This document shows positions 32,343 to 43,372 of a DNA stretch of 64,000 bases, piece by piece. Within the stretch, counting starts at the first letter, position 1. The number at the start of each line of letters is the position of its first letter. Origin of the DNA: Botryotinia globosa (Eukaryota; Ascomycota; Leotiomycetes; Helotiales; Sclerotiniaceae). Both the position numbers and the translations under genes were made by a program. The notes below the pieces were generated by a model. It saw only the letters and a program-made list of their open reading frames with translations, was not told where the DNA came from and searched no databases. The DNA is taken from assembly GCA_014898425.1 (NCBI GenBank), contig RCSZ01000002.1:1-64000 (forward strand). Reading direction: 5' to 3'.

Positions 32343-34987
32343 ATGGCGGGGAAGAGGATTCTAGACTTGGCCGCTCTCTTCAATGCTTCCCGTGGGGTTG
32401 CTCAGAAGCACATTGCACTAAAGAAAAGACAAATTGATGTATACAATAGAACCTCGACTCTAGCAAGAGCAGTACGCAATCAAACGGACCGAGTTACTGA
32501 GACTGCCAAAGCAGCATCTTTCCTTGCATCGAGATTGAATGATAATGTGCCAGAATGGACCAAGGAGGCCACAGACTATACAACCAGTTCTCAACCGAAG
32601 GACAGTGGACCTATACCCAGTAGAGAATCTACGAAGGAACAAAAGCATGCCCCAGAGAGAAAGGAGGGGTTAGAGCAGGATCATTTCTACGAAAAGTCCG
32701 AGTCAAATTCGCCTGTCAACCCGACTCCGAAAAGGGATTTGCACATTCAACAGGAAAAGGCCAAAAGTTACCCTCTTCCAGACGGAACAATCCCTCCCCA
32801 AAATGCAGATATCAATACTGCCGAGTTAAATGCAGACACAACTCCTATCAGATCAAAAGCTGGACCCAAGTTCGATCCGATTGATAGTGAGGGATTGCAT
32901 CCTGCGGCTTCGAGTGCCTCGACCATACCTATTCCAAAAACCAAGCCTTTATCCGCTGACAATGCAAAACGTATGCAACGAGAACACGAGCGCCAAATTC
33001 CATCAGTCACTGCAGATGCAATTGGGCATTCAAATAATCCATTGGAAGAAGGGCATGATGAAGATTCTTTCTATGATAGACCAAGACATACATCACCTAC
33101 CTTATCTTCCCTACCTAGGGCCAAAATACCAAAACATACATCCGATACACAGGAGAATGATCAACATTTGAGGGACGATGCTATAAACTCTGATACTTTC
33201 TCAGAAACTGTTGATAGGACTAAACAAATACCCTCTGTTGAATCAGTTCCTGAGCAAGAACAGTTGCCCGAGGGCATCAACACAGATCTGTTCTATAGCC
33301 CAAGGGTTGCTAGGTTATTGGGAGGTAGAACTCAAGGGTCAGGTAAAGGTACCCTGGGCTTAAAGGGAGTAAAAGACACCCCTGTAGACCAGACCCAGCT
33401 CGCAAGAAATAAGGACCAGGATACGTTCAATGTTCATTCATCTGTTCAAGCAGAACCGACTACCCCTGATAGTCCACTAAAATCCGTTCTCGAGGCTCCC
33501 CGTCAAAACGATGAAGGTATCGAAAAGCTAGCGGCAGATATTAGCAAAGAGAGTAGTAATAATACTGTAAATATGAGCTCCTCTCGCACTTGATGCTTGT
33601 GACACTGAGATCTGACGATGATATATAGTTGCAACCAGAGGAGAACTCACAGCCTGCCCCATATAAGCTGCGAGAATCTAGTGTTCCTTCTTCACGACTT
33701 GGAAGGTTGTGGAACTATAGTGGCCTCGCTGCTGGCATGGTAGGAGGGGCTATCAGCGAAAGTCTTCGCCGAGTCGGTGGCGGTGGCGGCGAGGGATCTT
33801 TCATGTTGAGCGCAGGTAACATGGACAGGCTTGTGACCAAATTATCTCGGATGAGAGGTGCAGCTTTGAAATTAGGCCAGATGATCAGTTTCCAAGACTC
33901 CAAAATGCTTCCGGCGCCGATCCAAGAAGTAATGCAACGAGTTCAGGATCGAGCAGACTACATGCCTGCTTCACAAAGAAACAAAGTATTGATAGCAAAT
34001 CTCGGACCTGAATGGAGAGACTTATTTGGCGAATTTGAAGAAGTCCCTTTGGCTGCTGCATCTATCGGTCAGGTCCATCGTGCAACACTCAAATCAACGG
34101 GTGCAAAGGTTGCTGTAAAGATTCAATATCCTGGAGTCGCAGATTCCATAGACTCCGATCTTAATAACCTCGCAATCCTACTAACAGCATCTCGTCTTTT
34201 ACCAAAAGGCTTATTTCTCGATAAAACGATAGCAAATGCCCGAACAGAGCTGGGATGGGAATGCGATTATATTCGAGAAGCGGAATGCGGACTGCGTTTC
34301 CAGGAACTTCTAGCGGATGAAGAAGATGTTTTCGTCGTACCAAAAGTGTTTTCTGAAGCATCAGGGAAACAGGTTCTTACTATGGAATATATGGAAGGAG
34401 TTGGTGTTACTCGCGTTCAGAGTTTCACGCAAGAGCAACGAGACTGGATTGGAACCCAGATTCTCCGCCTCTGTCTTCGCGAGATTACTGAGTTCAAATA
34501 CATGCAGACCGATCCTAATTGGACGAATTTCCTCTATAACGCACAAACCAATAAACTAGAACTTCTCGATTTCGGTGCCTCTCGCGAGTATCCTAAAGAG
34601 TTCATTACTAAATACACACAACTACTAGACGCAGCCTCAAGATCAGAGAGAGATACAGTTCGCGCTCTCTCTATCGATCTCGGGTATCTTACAGGCCAAG
34701 AATCTAAGGCAATGTTAGACGCGCACATACAATCCGTTCTCACTCTCGCAGAACCATTTTTAGAGTCTTCGCCTGAGATTTATGATTTTAGAGACCAGAC
34801 CATTACGGAAAGAGTAAAGGCTCTCATTCCAATCATGATCAGAGAGCGACTAGCGCCACCGCCAGAAGAAACTTATAGTTTACATCGAAAATTGAGTGGG
34901 GCATTCTTACTGTGTGCGAGATTGGGCAGTAGAGTTAGGTGTAGGGAGTTATTCACGAACAGTATGGAGAAGACGAAATTTTTGTAA
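32343..34987 (+). CDS. COQ8: ABC1/COQ8 (ADCK3-like) atypical kinase for coenzyme Q synthesis
   Basis: Exons 32343-33566 and 33629-34987 (62-nt intron, GTAAAT donor, CTGAC branch point, ATATAG acceptor) encode 860 residues. Residues 1-408 form an unusually long, mostly disordered N-terminal part with DxFY motifs at three places (DHFY, DSFY, DLFY). The UbiB-type kinase follows: KxGQ motif KLGQ at 489-492, AAAS motif at 550-553 replacing the glycine loop, VAVKIQYPGV, TDPNWTNFLYN and LLDFGASRE. These are the features of the ADCK3/Coq8 subgroup, which supports assembly of the CoQ biosynthetic complex on the matrix side of the inner mitochondrial membrane. The start (MAGKRILDLAALFNASRGVA) is amphipathic and basic, compatible with mitochondrial import. 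Confidence 0.93.
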
Positions 34988-35399
34988 TGAGAGAGAGAGA
35001 GAGAGTAGATTTGTATAATATATGTTCGCACATTTGTGTTTACTGTCAAAGATGGAGAAGAGAGAATCGTAGAATAAAAGTGCTAATAGAGTATAGCATA
35101 AAGGAAACGTATAATCACTACTCGTATAGTCATAATAGGTTCCCTGCCCTGTGTGAAAATCTCGTTATTTCGATAGAATCCATAAATTCCGAGGTTTTGT
35201 TAAATGCTCATCAAAACCCGAAAAAGTTACTATTTCAGATCCCAGGGGTGGAAAAATCGAACTTACCGAGAGACCCCGCAAGTAGCGCAGCCTTGTATGA
35301 TTTTGCGGGCCGATCCGCACACTGACGTAACATGCGTGCTATAACATCACCGCAAAAATCCCACACATTTTGCATTAGACCAAACCCCATACGATCAAT
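34988..35399. other. Intergenic between COQ8 and GH16 gene
   Basis: This 412-bp spacer starts with a short (GA)n run at 34987-35006 immediately after the COQ8 stop. The remainder is the GH16 promoter and 5' UTR. No gene is visible. Confidence 0.4.
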
Positions 35400-36368
35400 A
35401 TGTCTTTCAAAAGTATTCTTGACAAAGCTAAAGCTAAGGGCGAAGCTTTTGCTGCTCAACACAATTTTTCTATCCCCGGTCAATCCACAACGCATACACC
35501 CCTACCACCACAACCCGCACCACCAGGATACTATCCTCAAGTTCAACCTCATCACAATGCAGGCGCACCTCCTCCGATTCCTCAGAACAGACCATCCTAT
35601 TCTTCGATTTATCCTTATTGGACACCTTCTTTCGCTCCCCACACACACGTTTCCGACAATTTCAGACATCAGCTAGGCGATCATGGCTGGGGAAACAATG
35701 AACTCCAAAATTACGTCGCAGACCGAGAAAACTCGTTCCACGACGAAAACGGTCATTTGATCCTCCGAGCCATTGCCTCTAACGGTAGATTTACAAGCGC
35801 ACGCTTGACCAGCCATATGACACTAGCTCGAGATCGCGGCAGTCTCGTAGCAACTATTACACCACCCTGTGCCTCTGGAATCTGGCCGGCTTTCTGGCTC
35901 CTCCCGCGTGAACCTTTTACATGGCCAAATGATGGAGAGATAGATATTATGGAGACGTGGAATGGGGATGCGACGAATCACACTTGCTTGCATTGGGGTC
36001 ATTTTAATGGGGAGGATTGGAATAAACATAGGGTTGTGGAAACACCGGTGCATAACATGCATCATGCACAACATACATATGAATTTGCGTGGAACCAACC
36101 CGAGAATGGTGTAGGAGGAAAGATGGTCTGGTATATCGATGGGAAGGTCGTTATGAAAGCGACGGTGCCCGAGGGAACGAGGAGGCTGAATGATTTTCAG
36201 GTTATCATAAATGTAGCGACGGGCGGAAACGTTTGCCAGGGACAGAGACCGCAAGATGGGCATTATGACTTGAGGATTCATAGTCTGAAGATGTGTGATG
36301 AGCCGACGGGTGGGTGGGGAAGGTTTGAAAATGACTTCATGCATGGGCCGGAAGGACATGCGATGTGA
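35400..36368 (+). CDS. Glycoside hydrolase family 16 protein without signal peptide
   Basis: Intronless, 322 residues. The GH16 active site is visible as GEIDIMETW: E180, D182 and E185 (nucleophile, helper, acid/base). Around it lie GIWPAFWLLPREPFTWPNDG before and HTYEFAWNQPE, MVWYIDGKVV and FQVIINVATGGN after, as in laminarinase-like endo-beta-1,3(4)-glucanases. Instead of a secretion signal, residues 1-70 are a charged stretch (ILDKAKAKGEAFAAQHNF) and a Pro/Gln/His/Tyr-rich linker. The protein therefore may be cytosolic or leave the cell by another route. Substrate is inferred as beta-1,3-glucan or mixed-linkage glucan. Confidence 0.88.
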   Translation: MSFKSILDKAKAKGEAFAAQHNFSIPGQSTTHTPLPPQPAPPGYYPQVQPHHNAGAPPPIPQNRPSYSSIYPYWTPSFAPHTHVSDNFRHQLGDHGWGNNELQNYVADRENSFHDENGHLILRAIASNGRFTSARLTSHMTLARDRGSLVATITPPCASGIWPAFWLLPREPFTWPNDGEIDIMETWNGDATNHTCLHWGHFNGEDWNKHRVVETPVHNMHHAQHTYEFAWNQPENGVGGKMVWYIDGKVVMKATVPEGTRRLNDFQVIINVATGGNVCQGQRPQDGHYDLRIHSLKMCDEPTGGWGRFENDFMHGPEGHAM

Positions 36369-37666
36369 AGGGCTGTTTGGCCAGTTCGAAGATAATGAGA
36401 GACATCCTTGAGAATACCCAGGATCGAAACGATTAGATGAGATTATTTCCCTATCTAGATTCTGTGTTAATAAAGTTTCTGTTGGAATAGCGCTTCCTTT
36501 GGCCTACGGAAGTTTTGCTGGGTGGCACAAAATACTTGAATATAGATCATAAATTATGGCAATACTATCCATTGTGGAAATGTCAAAGCGAGTTGTGTCA
36601 GAGCTTCCAGCTCGAATCTCTAGTATTTCAGGATTTTCCAACCCATTCAGGGTGCTTTTGTCCCTTGGTCCATGAGAAATCAAATAAATGCTTTAGGCTG
36701 CTTCGGATGATTGTGGGGGACCCTGTTCAGAAATCACGGAAAGTTAATTGCAATAGGAGCTGAACTTTGCACAGCCGAATCATTCTTCATTAGAGCTTTC
36801 TACAATAAAAAAACGCATCTTAAGTGGTACGACCTCAAAGTTGAGTCTATACTTGTTGTTGTGCCTTTTACCATGCTTGGTTTCTGGACCAGGTAAGATT
36901 TATACTATTACTTCGCGTTCTACCTCTCTTGCACTCCGACTATAGCATTTTATTCGCATTATTCTATCCATGTATTCGAGTCATCTAGCACGACAAGATT
37001 TTAAATGTACATCCCATTATGCTAGAACCAGTGTTTTCAAGATCTATAGATTATTATCAGGGAAGGTCTGTGAGAAGTCAAATAATAATTCTAATTGTCA
37101 GTTCCATTCATGTAATAAGTGTCATCATCTTGGGTAGGAATCAAATATCCAGGCTCTAATTTTCATTGCAGTCGAATAGCTGTGCCTACCTTATTCCATT
37201 CATCGTACAAATTATGTATGAATCCTGTAAAGTTTATATTCATTTCGCAGCCAAATAGAAATCATTTGATTGATCCTTGAAATGATAGTCATATCAACTA
37301 CAAAACATTGTTTGAATGTCATTTCAATGTCATGCAGTTCTGTTTCCAATGATTCCGCCATCACTCCTGTCATTTTCCAATTTTACAGTCATTTCGGTCC
37401 TCTTTCAGTGGGTTTTTAGCAATTCCAAGTCACATCTGTCAAGAGTTGCAGTCACATTGATAATTCATACTACAAGATAATGAATTATCATGATTTTAGG
37501 GGTCTGAATGAGAGCTGCAAAACACCTCTTAAGCCTCCAAGTCCCCCGTTCCACGCACTTTCTCATCTATATCTACATTAAACGATTAACAATTCATTTA
37601 CTGCATTGGAAACAAGTCTATAAACAAACAAATTTTCCAAGTACATTACCTCTATTTCAAGCAACC
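36369..37666. other. Intergenic, 1.3 kb, no gene seen
   Basis: No coding segment is convincing. An in-frame upstream ATG at 37508 could extend the next gene by 53 codons of hydrophobic and basic residues (HFLIYIYIKRLTIHLLHWKQ), but this looks like 5' UTR. Confidence 0.4.
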
Positions 37667-38962
37667 ATGAGTGGCCCAACCTCAAATTGTCAACACAAAT
37701 CAAGACAAGGGGAAAGATCAGCCAAACTTTCTGCCCCCCAATCCCACCCAAGAGAACCATCCCGCTCAGGAGAATTGAATCTTCCTATACGGAGTGTCGC
37801 AGAGAGTCAGAGACGAGGATGCCCCCCACCACCGCCGCTGCCTTTGTCTCGCTCAGAATCACAATTACCTAAGGATAACGATTATACTTGTTCTCCAGGA
37901 TACACAGACAATGTGACCAGTCAACGTAGCTGGAGAGAGAAAGATGTCTCTGCAAAGGCCAGCTCTCGTCCTCGGCTTCCTCGATATCAACCTGAAAGCG
38001 GCAGTGAAGCTTTTTCTCCGCTAGAAGCACCAAAATTACAGCAAGAAACTGTGCATTCGAGTAATGAAAGACAGCATTCTCAAGGAATTCCGAAAAAGAT
38101 GGCCAAGCTCGCCGTAACATCTAATTCCAGAATCGGTTCAGAAGTTTCGAACCAGTCGAGAGATTCATACCACCCAGGAGAATCGCCCCACTCAGGAGGT
38201 GTTCCAAATCATCTCAATAACAGCCCTCATCATCCGTCGGATACCCAAACACCACCAAGTTCTCAAAGAGAACATCCAACACGCGTCTATCCCAATCTTT
38301 ATCGCTCGGCGGATGCGCGATTAGACCCAAATCTTCGAAAAGGAGTGCAACTAGGTCCTGGCCCTTTTCGATCAGGGAATGCTCGAGCGCCACCACAACC
38401 GCAAAAAGAAGCTCCCAGCTACTCTAATCCCATACCTCAGCGCCCATCAAATTTCCAAGGGCAACCAGCACAACAAGAGAAATTTAATGAAGGTAGACGT
38501 CAAGGCCAGCCTATTCCCCCACAGTCAGTTGCTGCTCCCGCAAACTCAAGATATCTCCCTCAAGAATTGAATGTTCCTAAACGGAGTATCATCGAGAGTC
38601 AGAGACGAAAACGTCCCGCACCAGTTACAAGCGATTCTGAAGATACTCCGGGTCAAGAACGCTCGCCAAGCCCTCCTCATTTCAAAGACAGAAGAAATAC
38701 ATCGTCAAAAGACGGAAAGAAATCCAAGAAGAAACTGTCTTACGTGCGCAAGCCTCAAGCCAGTTTGTTCAAAAGTAGTAGGATGGATCAGAAATCGACA
38801 GAGAAAAGCAAAACCGGTCCTGGTGAGACAACCTTGGGTGGAGTTTGGGTGCGTGAATCCGGTATCACTCAACGGGGCACAAAGAATAGCAAGGCCTGGA
38901 AGCCATCCTACAGTTTTTTGGGATGGTCATGGGCGTCTGGTGACAAATTTGTAACGCGTTGA
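37667..38962 (+). CDS. Disordered Ser/Pro/Arg-rich hypothetical protein
   Basis: An ORF of 431 residues from MSGPTSNCQHK, with no intron and no recognised domain. It is rich in P, S, Q and R, with a poly-proline run (CPPPPPLPLS) and a lysine-rich patch (SKDGKKSKKKLSYVRK). An internal duplication is visible: LNLPIRSVAESQRRGCPPP near residue 45 is echoed by LNVPKRSIIESQRRKRPAP near residue 305. The only ordered-looking part is the aromatic C-terminus (TLGGVWVRESGI and WKPSYSFLGWSWASGDKF), which may be the functional core. An upstream ATG at 37508 is possible. I do not recognise the family. Confidence 0.65.
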   Translation: MSGPTSNCQHKSRQGERSAKLSAPQSHPREPSRSGELNLPIRSVAESQRRGCPPPPPLPLSRSESQLPKDNDYTCSPGYTDNVTSQRSWREKDVSAKASSRPRLPRYQPESGSEAFSPLEAPKLQQETVHSSNERQHSQGIPKKMAKLAVTSNSRIGSEVSNQSRDSYHPGESPHSGGVPNHLNNSPHHPSDTQTPPSSQREHPTRVYPNLYRSADARLDPNLRKGVQLGPGPFRSGNARAPPQPQKEAPSYSNPIPQRPSNFQGQPAQQEKFNEGRRQGQPIPPQSVAAPANSRYLPQELNVPKRSIIESQRRKRPAPVTSDSEDTPGQERSPSPPHFKDRRNTSSKDGKKSKKKLSYVRKPQASLFKSSRMDQKSTEKSKTGPGETTLGGVWVRESGITQRGTKNSKAWKPSYSFLGWSWASGDKFVTR

Positions 38963-41731
38963 TAAACGAAAAAATCGACGATCAGGACCGTGAGAAGAAG
39001 CTCCAACATCACAGATTCAGACATTGGAAGGATCGCTAACATACAGTGAGTGCCCATTTCCAGATATACATGTTAAAGTGATACATAACAAACTTGCTAA
39101 TTCATTACAAGATTCCGGACCTCATAGCCATAGGTGGGTGGATTGTCGAGCATTTATGATGTCATGCTTCATTGTCTTGATATTGGATTAGGTTATACTG
39201 GCTCAATGTCAGGTTTCATTGTTGCAAACTTTTAGTAGATTTCAGGGAAGTCAATGTGTTTGATGGTCTCAAAACTTTTGGATTGATTAATAATGGTTTT
39301 TCGTTGAATCTTAAGGAGGATGAATATAAGTGCCTGGCTTTCAAATGAATTTCAATTCCCAATCATATACATACTGCTTGGTGATTTCTATTGAGTACAC
39401 AGTCTGCCAGCAACGTATAGAAAAGGTAACAAGATATATGATGCTCCTTGAAACCCAAAAAATTACATGACATATGTTAACTTTGCACCAATAGGGGCAC
39501 TTCTCAAAATCAGTGAGTTGTTACAGTGAGTAGAATTCAGCGCAGGACCTTCCATGAGTAAACACTTATTCAAATGTATCATAATTCCATCACTCAATCT
39601 GTACTAATAAAAGCTAGATCCATCAATTCGCACAATATCGGTTGACGATTAATTAGTAAATTTCATATCGGCTTTTTCACTGTCGAAAAATGTTGTTAAG
39701 TCCTCTCCAGGGCTGTGTTAATACATGCTACCTAGGTATTCTGAACTTTCTACTGTGGCTCATGAGGCTATTAGACCATGGAACAAATGCTTGATCAATT
39801 TTTGTTACCACCATCAAATATTATTCACGCCTTTGATTGAATGAGGTTGCTGAGTAGCACGACCATAACATGGAACGCCTATAGCCGATTCCCATATGTA
39901 CAGGAGGTTGATTGCCAATTACCTCGTGCAAACGGTGACTTACCTACTAGTGAGGCACCGTTCGTTTAAACGAAAGTCGTCATGTGATCATATCATTGTA
40001 TTACTGGAGCCAACATGACTGTAAATATTTTCTTTTTTCTGATTTATCGCTCAAGCCTGTTACTCCAGTCATTCATTGATCTCTATCGACCTCAAAGAAA
40101 GTGTGGGATACCAACGTACCTAGATCCACTCCCAGAATTCATCAGGTGTAGAATATATGGGGTGGTTGACTTATTAATAGTGGGTGATCCTGTATTTTCA
40201 GTGGTTGGGCTTTCCCTGAACAGATGACATGACGATTCATGCTCAAGAGTAGCTTATTCAAACAGTCTCGAGAGAATCAAAGCCCAAGATCAAATTGCTC
40301 ATCTAGTCCTTGTCAGAAAATGACAATAAATGATGATTGCTTTTGATCCCGCAATGCATCATTCATCACAGCTAGAAATATTCAAATGGCTAACTGGAAT
40401 GATCTTACCGGAGTCATTTCATGAGAAATGCAAATTTATATTTACAACAAGAGCACTGTCATCTACGGTGTTTTAAACATTCAAATTGGATTTCGTGCTC
40501 AAGTAAAATTAAAAGGTAGGTTTTTACACTTATGATTCAAGTTGCTCGGCGTTATAATGGCACTTTTAACAGTGGATTGTTCCCTTGAAGAACCTCACTA
40601 CATGTATCAAGAAGCTTGTCAGAGCTACTCTACAGTATTTATCGAACACGGATGCAAATCAGAACCCTACATTTGCATGCGCTTGCGATCTTTCTTCTGG
40701 AAATGTCAAGCTTGCATGCCGGGTAAAACGAAAGATACTGCGACTCTAGAATGATAGAGTCTACCGGGTTGGAAAGGACATTCGTGTTGCCCGCTACCAC
40801 GAACTCGAACGTCAGCGACAGTATTCAAACTATGAAACATGGAGATGTGTCAGGTTGAAGAAGCTCTTGGCCATAAAAGATAGAGTACCAAGGATGTGGT
40901 GAAAAAGCTTGCAAGTTGCAACAGGTCTGAGAATTAGTATCCTGCGCTCTTGAGGGAATTTGGAACACAAATGCTCACCAAATAACAATGACCGATCACT
41001 GATTTGATACACCTCTCTCCTTTTTGCCCCCTATCGCTCGTGGTATGAACCAGGTTTGGCTTTGTTGCAGAAGAAGATACCTTCTTCCGATGAGTATTCC
41101 TCAATATATAGCGATAGAACTTGATAATACGAATAAAACTTTGCACTACTGATCAATGCCATTATTTGTTGAGATTTTCCATTCAGTGAGTGGCGTAAAT
41201 GTAAAGAGGGGGAAATTACCATCCCTGTTTGGAAAGGAAGATTATGAATTAAATGAGAATTTCTAGACGACGAAGCGAGCATGCAATATGAAATATCATA
41301 CGACGAAGCGAGCATGCAATATGAAATATCATGCGGGGCATGAGTTGAAGAAGGTATAGGAGCAAGATGAACAGGACGTAGCAGTGACTGATTACCACGG
41401 TTGAGAGATGAGAGGAAATGGCATGAAACTGCCTCATCGAAGCTTGTGAGGGAATCATAAACCATGTAATGTTGGCACTTCAGGCATTGTGACTTTGGGA
41501 TATGTCTCATTACACACTTTAGAGTCATAAAAAGCTTCTGACTCTTTTTTCTCCAACACAACAGTCACCATGCCGGTGAGAACTAGTCACAAAAAGTGAC
41601 AAAACCTTTACCTAAATCCGATTTTCAAAACATCGTTTACAGCTCCACTCTTCCCGGAATCAAAGCAAACTTCAAAAATACCAGATCAATTACAATAAAT
41701 CCAGGCTTACTTAACCAGACCGATTATTCCC
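38963..41731. other. Gene desert, 2.8 kb
   Basis: No credible protein gene. Short ORFs at 40557-40754 (plus) and 41031-41561 (minus) lack family features, and the latter is partly made by the local 33-bp duplication. A perfect tandem duplication lies at 41267-41332. Composition is normal. Confidence 0.45.
41267..41332. repeat. Perfect 33-bp tandem duplication
   Basis: Two identical adjacent copies (41267-41299 and 41300-41332) of a unit that starts ACGACGAAGC and ends GAAATATCAT. Identity is complete, so the duplication is recent. The unit is a multiple of three, but there is no evidence that it lies in a coding region. Confidence 0.85.
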
Positions 41732-43009
41732 ATGTCTAACTCAATAATCATGAACCAAGTATCTCCGAACCTGGAACTCTCTTCCGGCGAGCGAAATGTT
41801 TATTCTCCTGCAACTGCGCCACCCTCCTTGATAAATGCACAGAAACAAAAAGCCGCTTTATCGGCTCAACCAAGTGAACCTAAATCCAGTGTAGGCAATA
41901 GTATTTCCTATATTTCGTATACGGGTTAGTTTAGTGGTGCGTATCGAATTTTTTCGAAATATATATGTATCTAATATTAAATTCAATACCATTGAAAGTA
42001 TTCAATATTATTTAGTTATTCAATACTATTAGCAATATATTGAAATACTAGAATCTAATATAACATATATATTTCTATTCAAATTATATTAGAAATAAAA
42101 GGTTTCTATTTAATTTGAAATAAAGAATGAAATAGGAATCTCTTTTTTCTAATCTAATTTGAATAGGAATATATATTTTATATTGAATTCTAGTATTTTA
42201 ATATATTATTAATATTCTTTAAATATATAAATATATATGAGAGTAGTACAATCTCCTTTTTATACATACTAGCTGCAATATCAATATGCTAATACGCGCC
42301 ATAGTTTCACTGTAGTATACTATTGCCTACACTGCCTAAATCCACCGATTCAAAAGGTCCAGAAGCCGACACCAATACAGCTGAACAATCATGCAATCCG
42401 GAAGTTCCAGAGGCGCCAGCCGACACCGATACAGTAGAGCCCTCTTGCAGTCCAGAGGAATCCTACAAGAAACTCTATGCCGAAATGTATAGGAAGGCAT
42501 ACATCGAAGCATATCAAAAAGCGTGTTGGGACTCGTTCAACCGATCATATGCAGCTGGTTCAACGCTAAATTCACCGATCATTATATGAAAGCATACATA
42601 AGTGAGTTTGAACGAATTCGTACTTATGATCCCGAGAGCGAAGAAAAATGTGAGGAATTTCGTTCTTCCTGCTGAATGGGGTGATGATATGTGGAATATG
42701 TAATCTGATTAATTTTACAGGGAACAAAAAACAAGATGCGTTGATGAAGTTGGATCTTGATAAAATTCCATTTCCTAATGAAGAATCTATGGTACCCCCA
42801 TTCTATCTATACCTTAAGATTTGAAAACATTCTGACTTTGAGTCTAACAAACATCTATTCAGATGATTCAACTTTTTGATCGCATGCAAGACCTCGAAAA
42901 GAATCGAAAGCGCGACATGGCTCAGCGGGGAATTGCACAACTATTTGGAGGTTTATTGGCAATACTATTTATTTATCTTGTCATGGATATGACTATCAGA
43001 AGGATGTGA
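41732..43009 (+). CDS. Small predicted tail-anchored membrane protein, hypothetical
   Basis: Proposed exons are 41732-41924, 42357-42557, 42721-42791 and 42863-43009 (203 residues, phases consistent). The first has a clear ATG (MSNSIIMNQVSPNLELS) and ends at a GTTAGT donor. The second codes an acidic Cys-bearing region and EESYKKLYAEMYRKAYIEAY. The third codes NKKQDALMKLDLDKIPFPNE. The last codes a coiled segment (MIQLFDRMQDLEKNRKRDMA) and then a C-terminal hydrophobic helix (QLFGGLLAILFIYLVMDM) with RRM at the end, typical of a tail anchor. Exon 1/2 and 2/3 borders are uncertain: a GTATAC donor with an acceptor at 42315 also keeps frame, and the 42558 donor is GTTCAA. The 432-nt first intron contains an AT-rich long hairpin. 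No family is recognised. Confidence 0.5.
42034..42207. repeat. Long AT-rich inverted repeat (MITE-like hairpin) in intron
   Basis: Arm 42034-42095 is the reverse complement, with only scattered mismatches, of arm 42145-42207 (for example CTATTCAAATTA on the left against TAATTTGAATAG on the right, and TACTAGAAT against ATTCTAGTA). The loop is about 50 nt. The flanks to 41935 and 42250 are also AT-rich and out of keeping with the surrounding genes. It looks like a non-autonomous foldback/MITE insertion inside the first intron of the small tail-anchored gene. A target duplication could not be identified. Confidence 0.7.
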
Positions 43010-43372
43010 ACAGAGGAGAGAAAAAGCTGAGTAGCTCAATGAGTACGTGGGAAGACTCAGATTGATCCAGTGACAAAATCTGGGAAGAAGGATTCAAGCT
43101 GTACTTGTAGAAATCTGACAAACGTGACTTTAGACTTTGAAGTTGATATCCTCTAGTGGACATCTATGCCAACTGGTGACCCCGCCTTTTCAGAAAATGG
43201 AACTATGCTTTCAAAGAAATAAACGAGTTCGGAGTACTACTCTGCAATGAAATGCAAATGAAACGCTGCGTGATAAAAGTTTTCATTCATACCGAGTTTT
43301 AAATCTAATATTACAGCCAGTGCGACAACGATTGGCGTGCAAGTCATCCTCGGATCAACACTAACCTTCCAA
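43010..43372. other. Short convergent spacer
   Basis: The two genes on either side end toward this 363-bp spacer, so it holds their 3' UTRs. Nothing else is recognised. Confidence 0.4.

Noticed and set aside
40557..40754. Small Cys-containing ORF that could be a secreted peptide
   Set aside because: No signal peptide, spacing of cysteines not typical, and no sign of a gene context.
41031..41561. 176-codon minus-strand ORF
   Set aside because: It opens with TTG and includes the recent 33-bp duplication as a repeated peptide; no domain is recognised.
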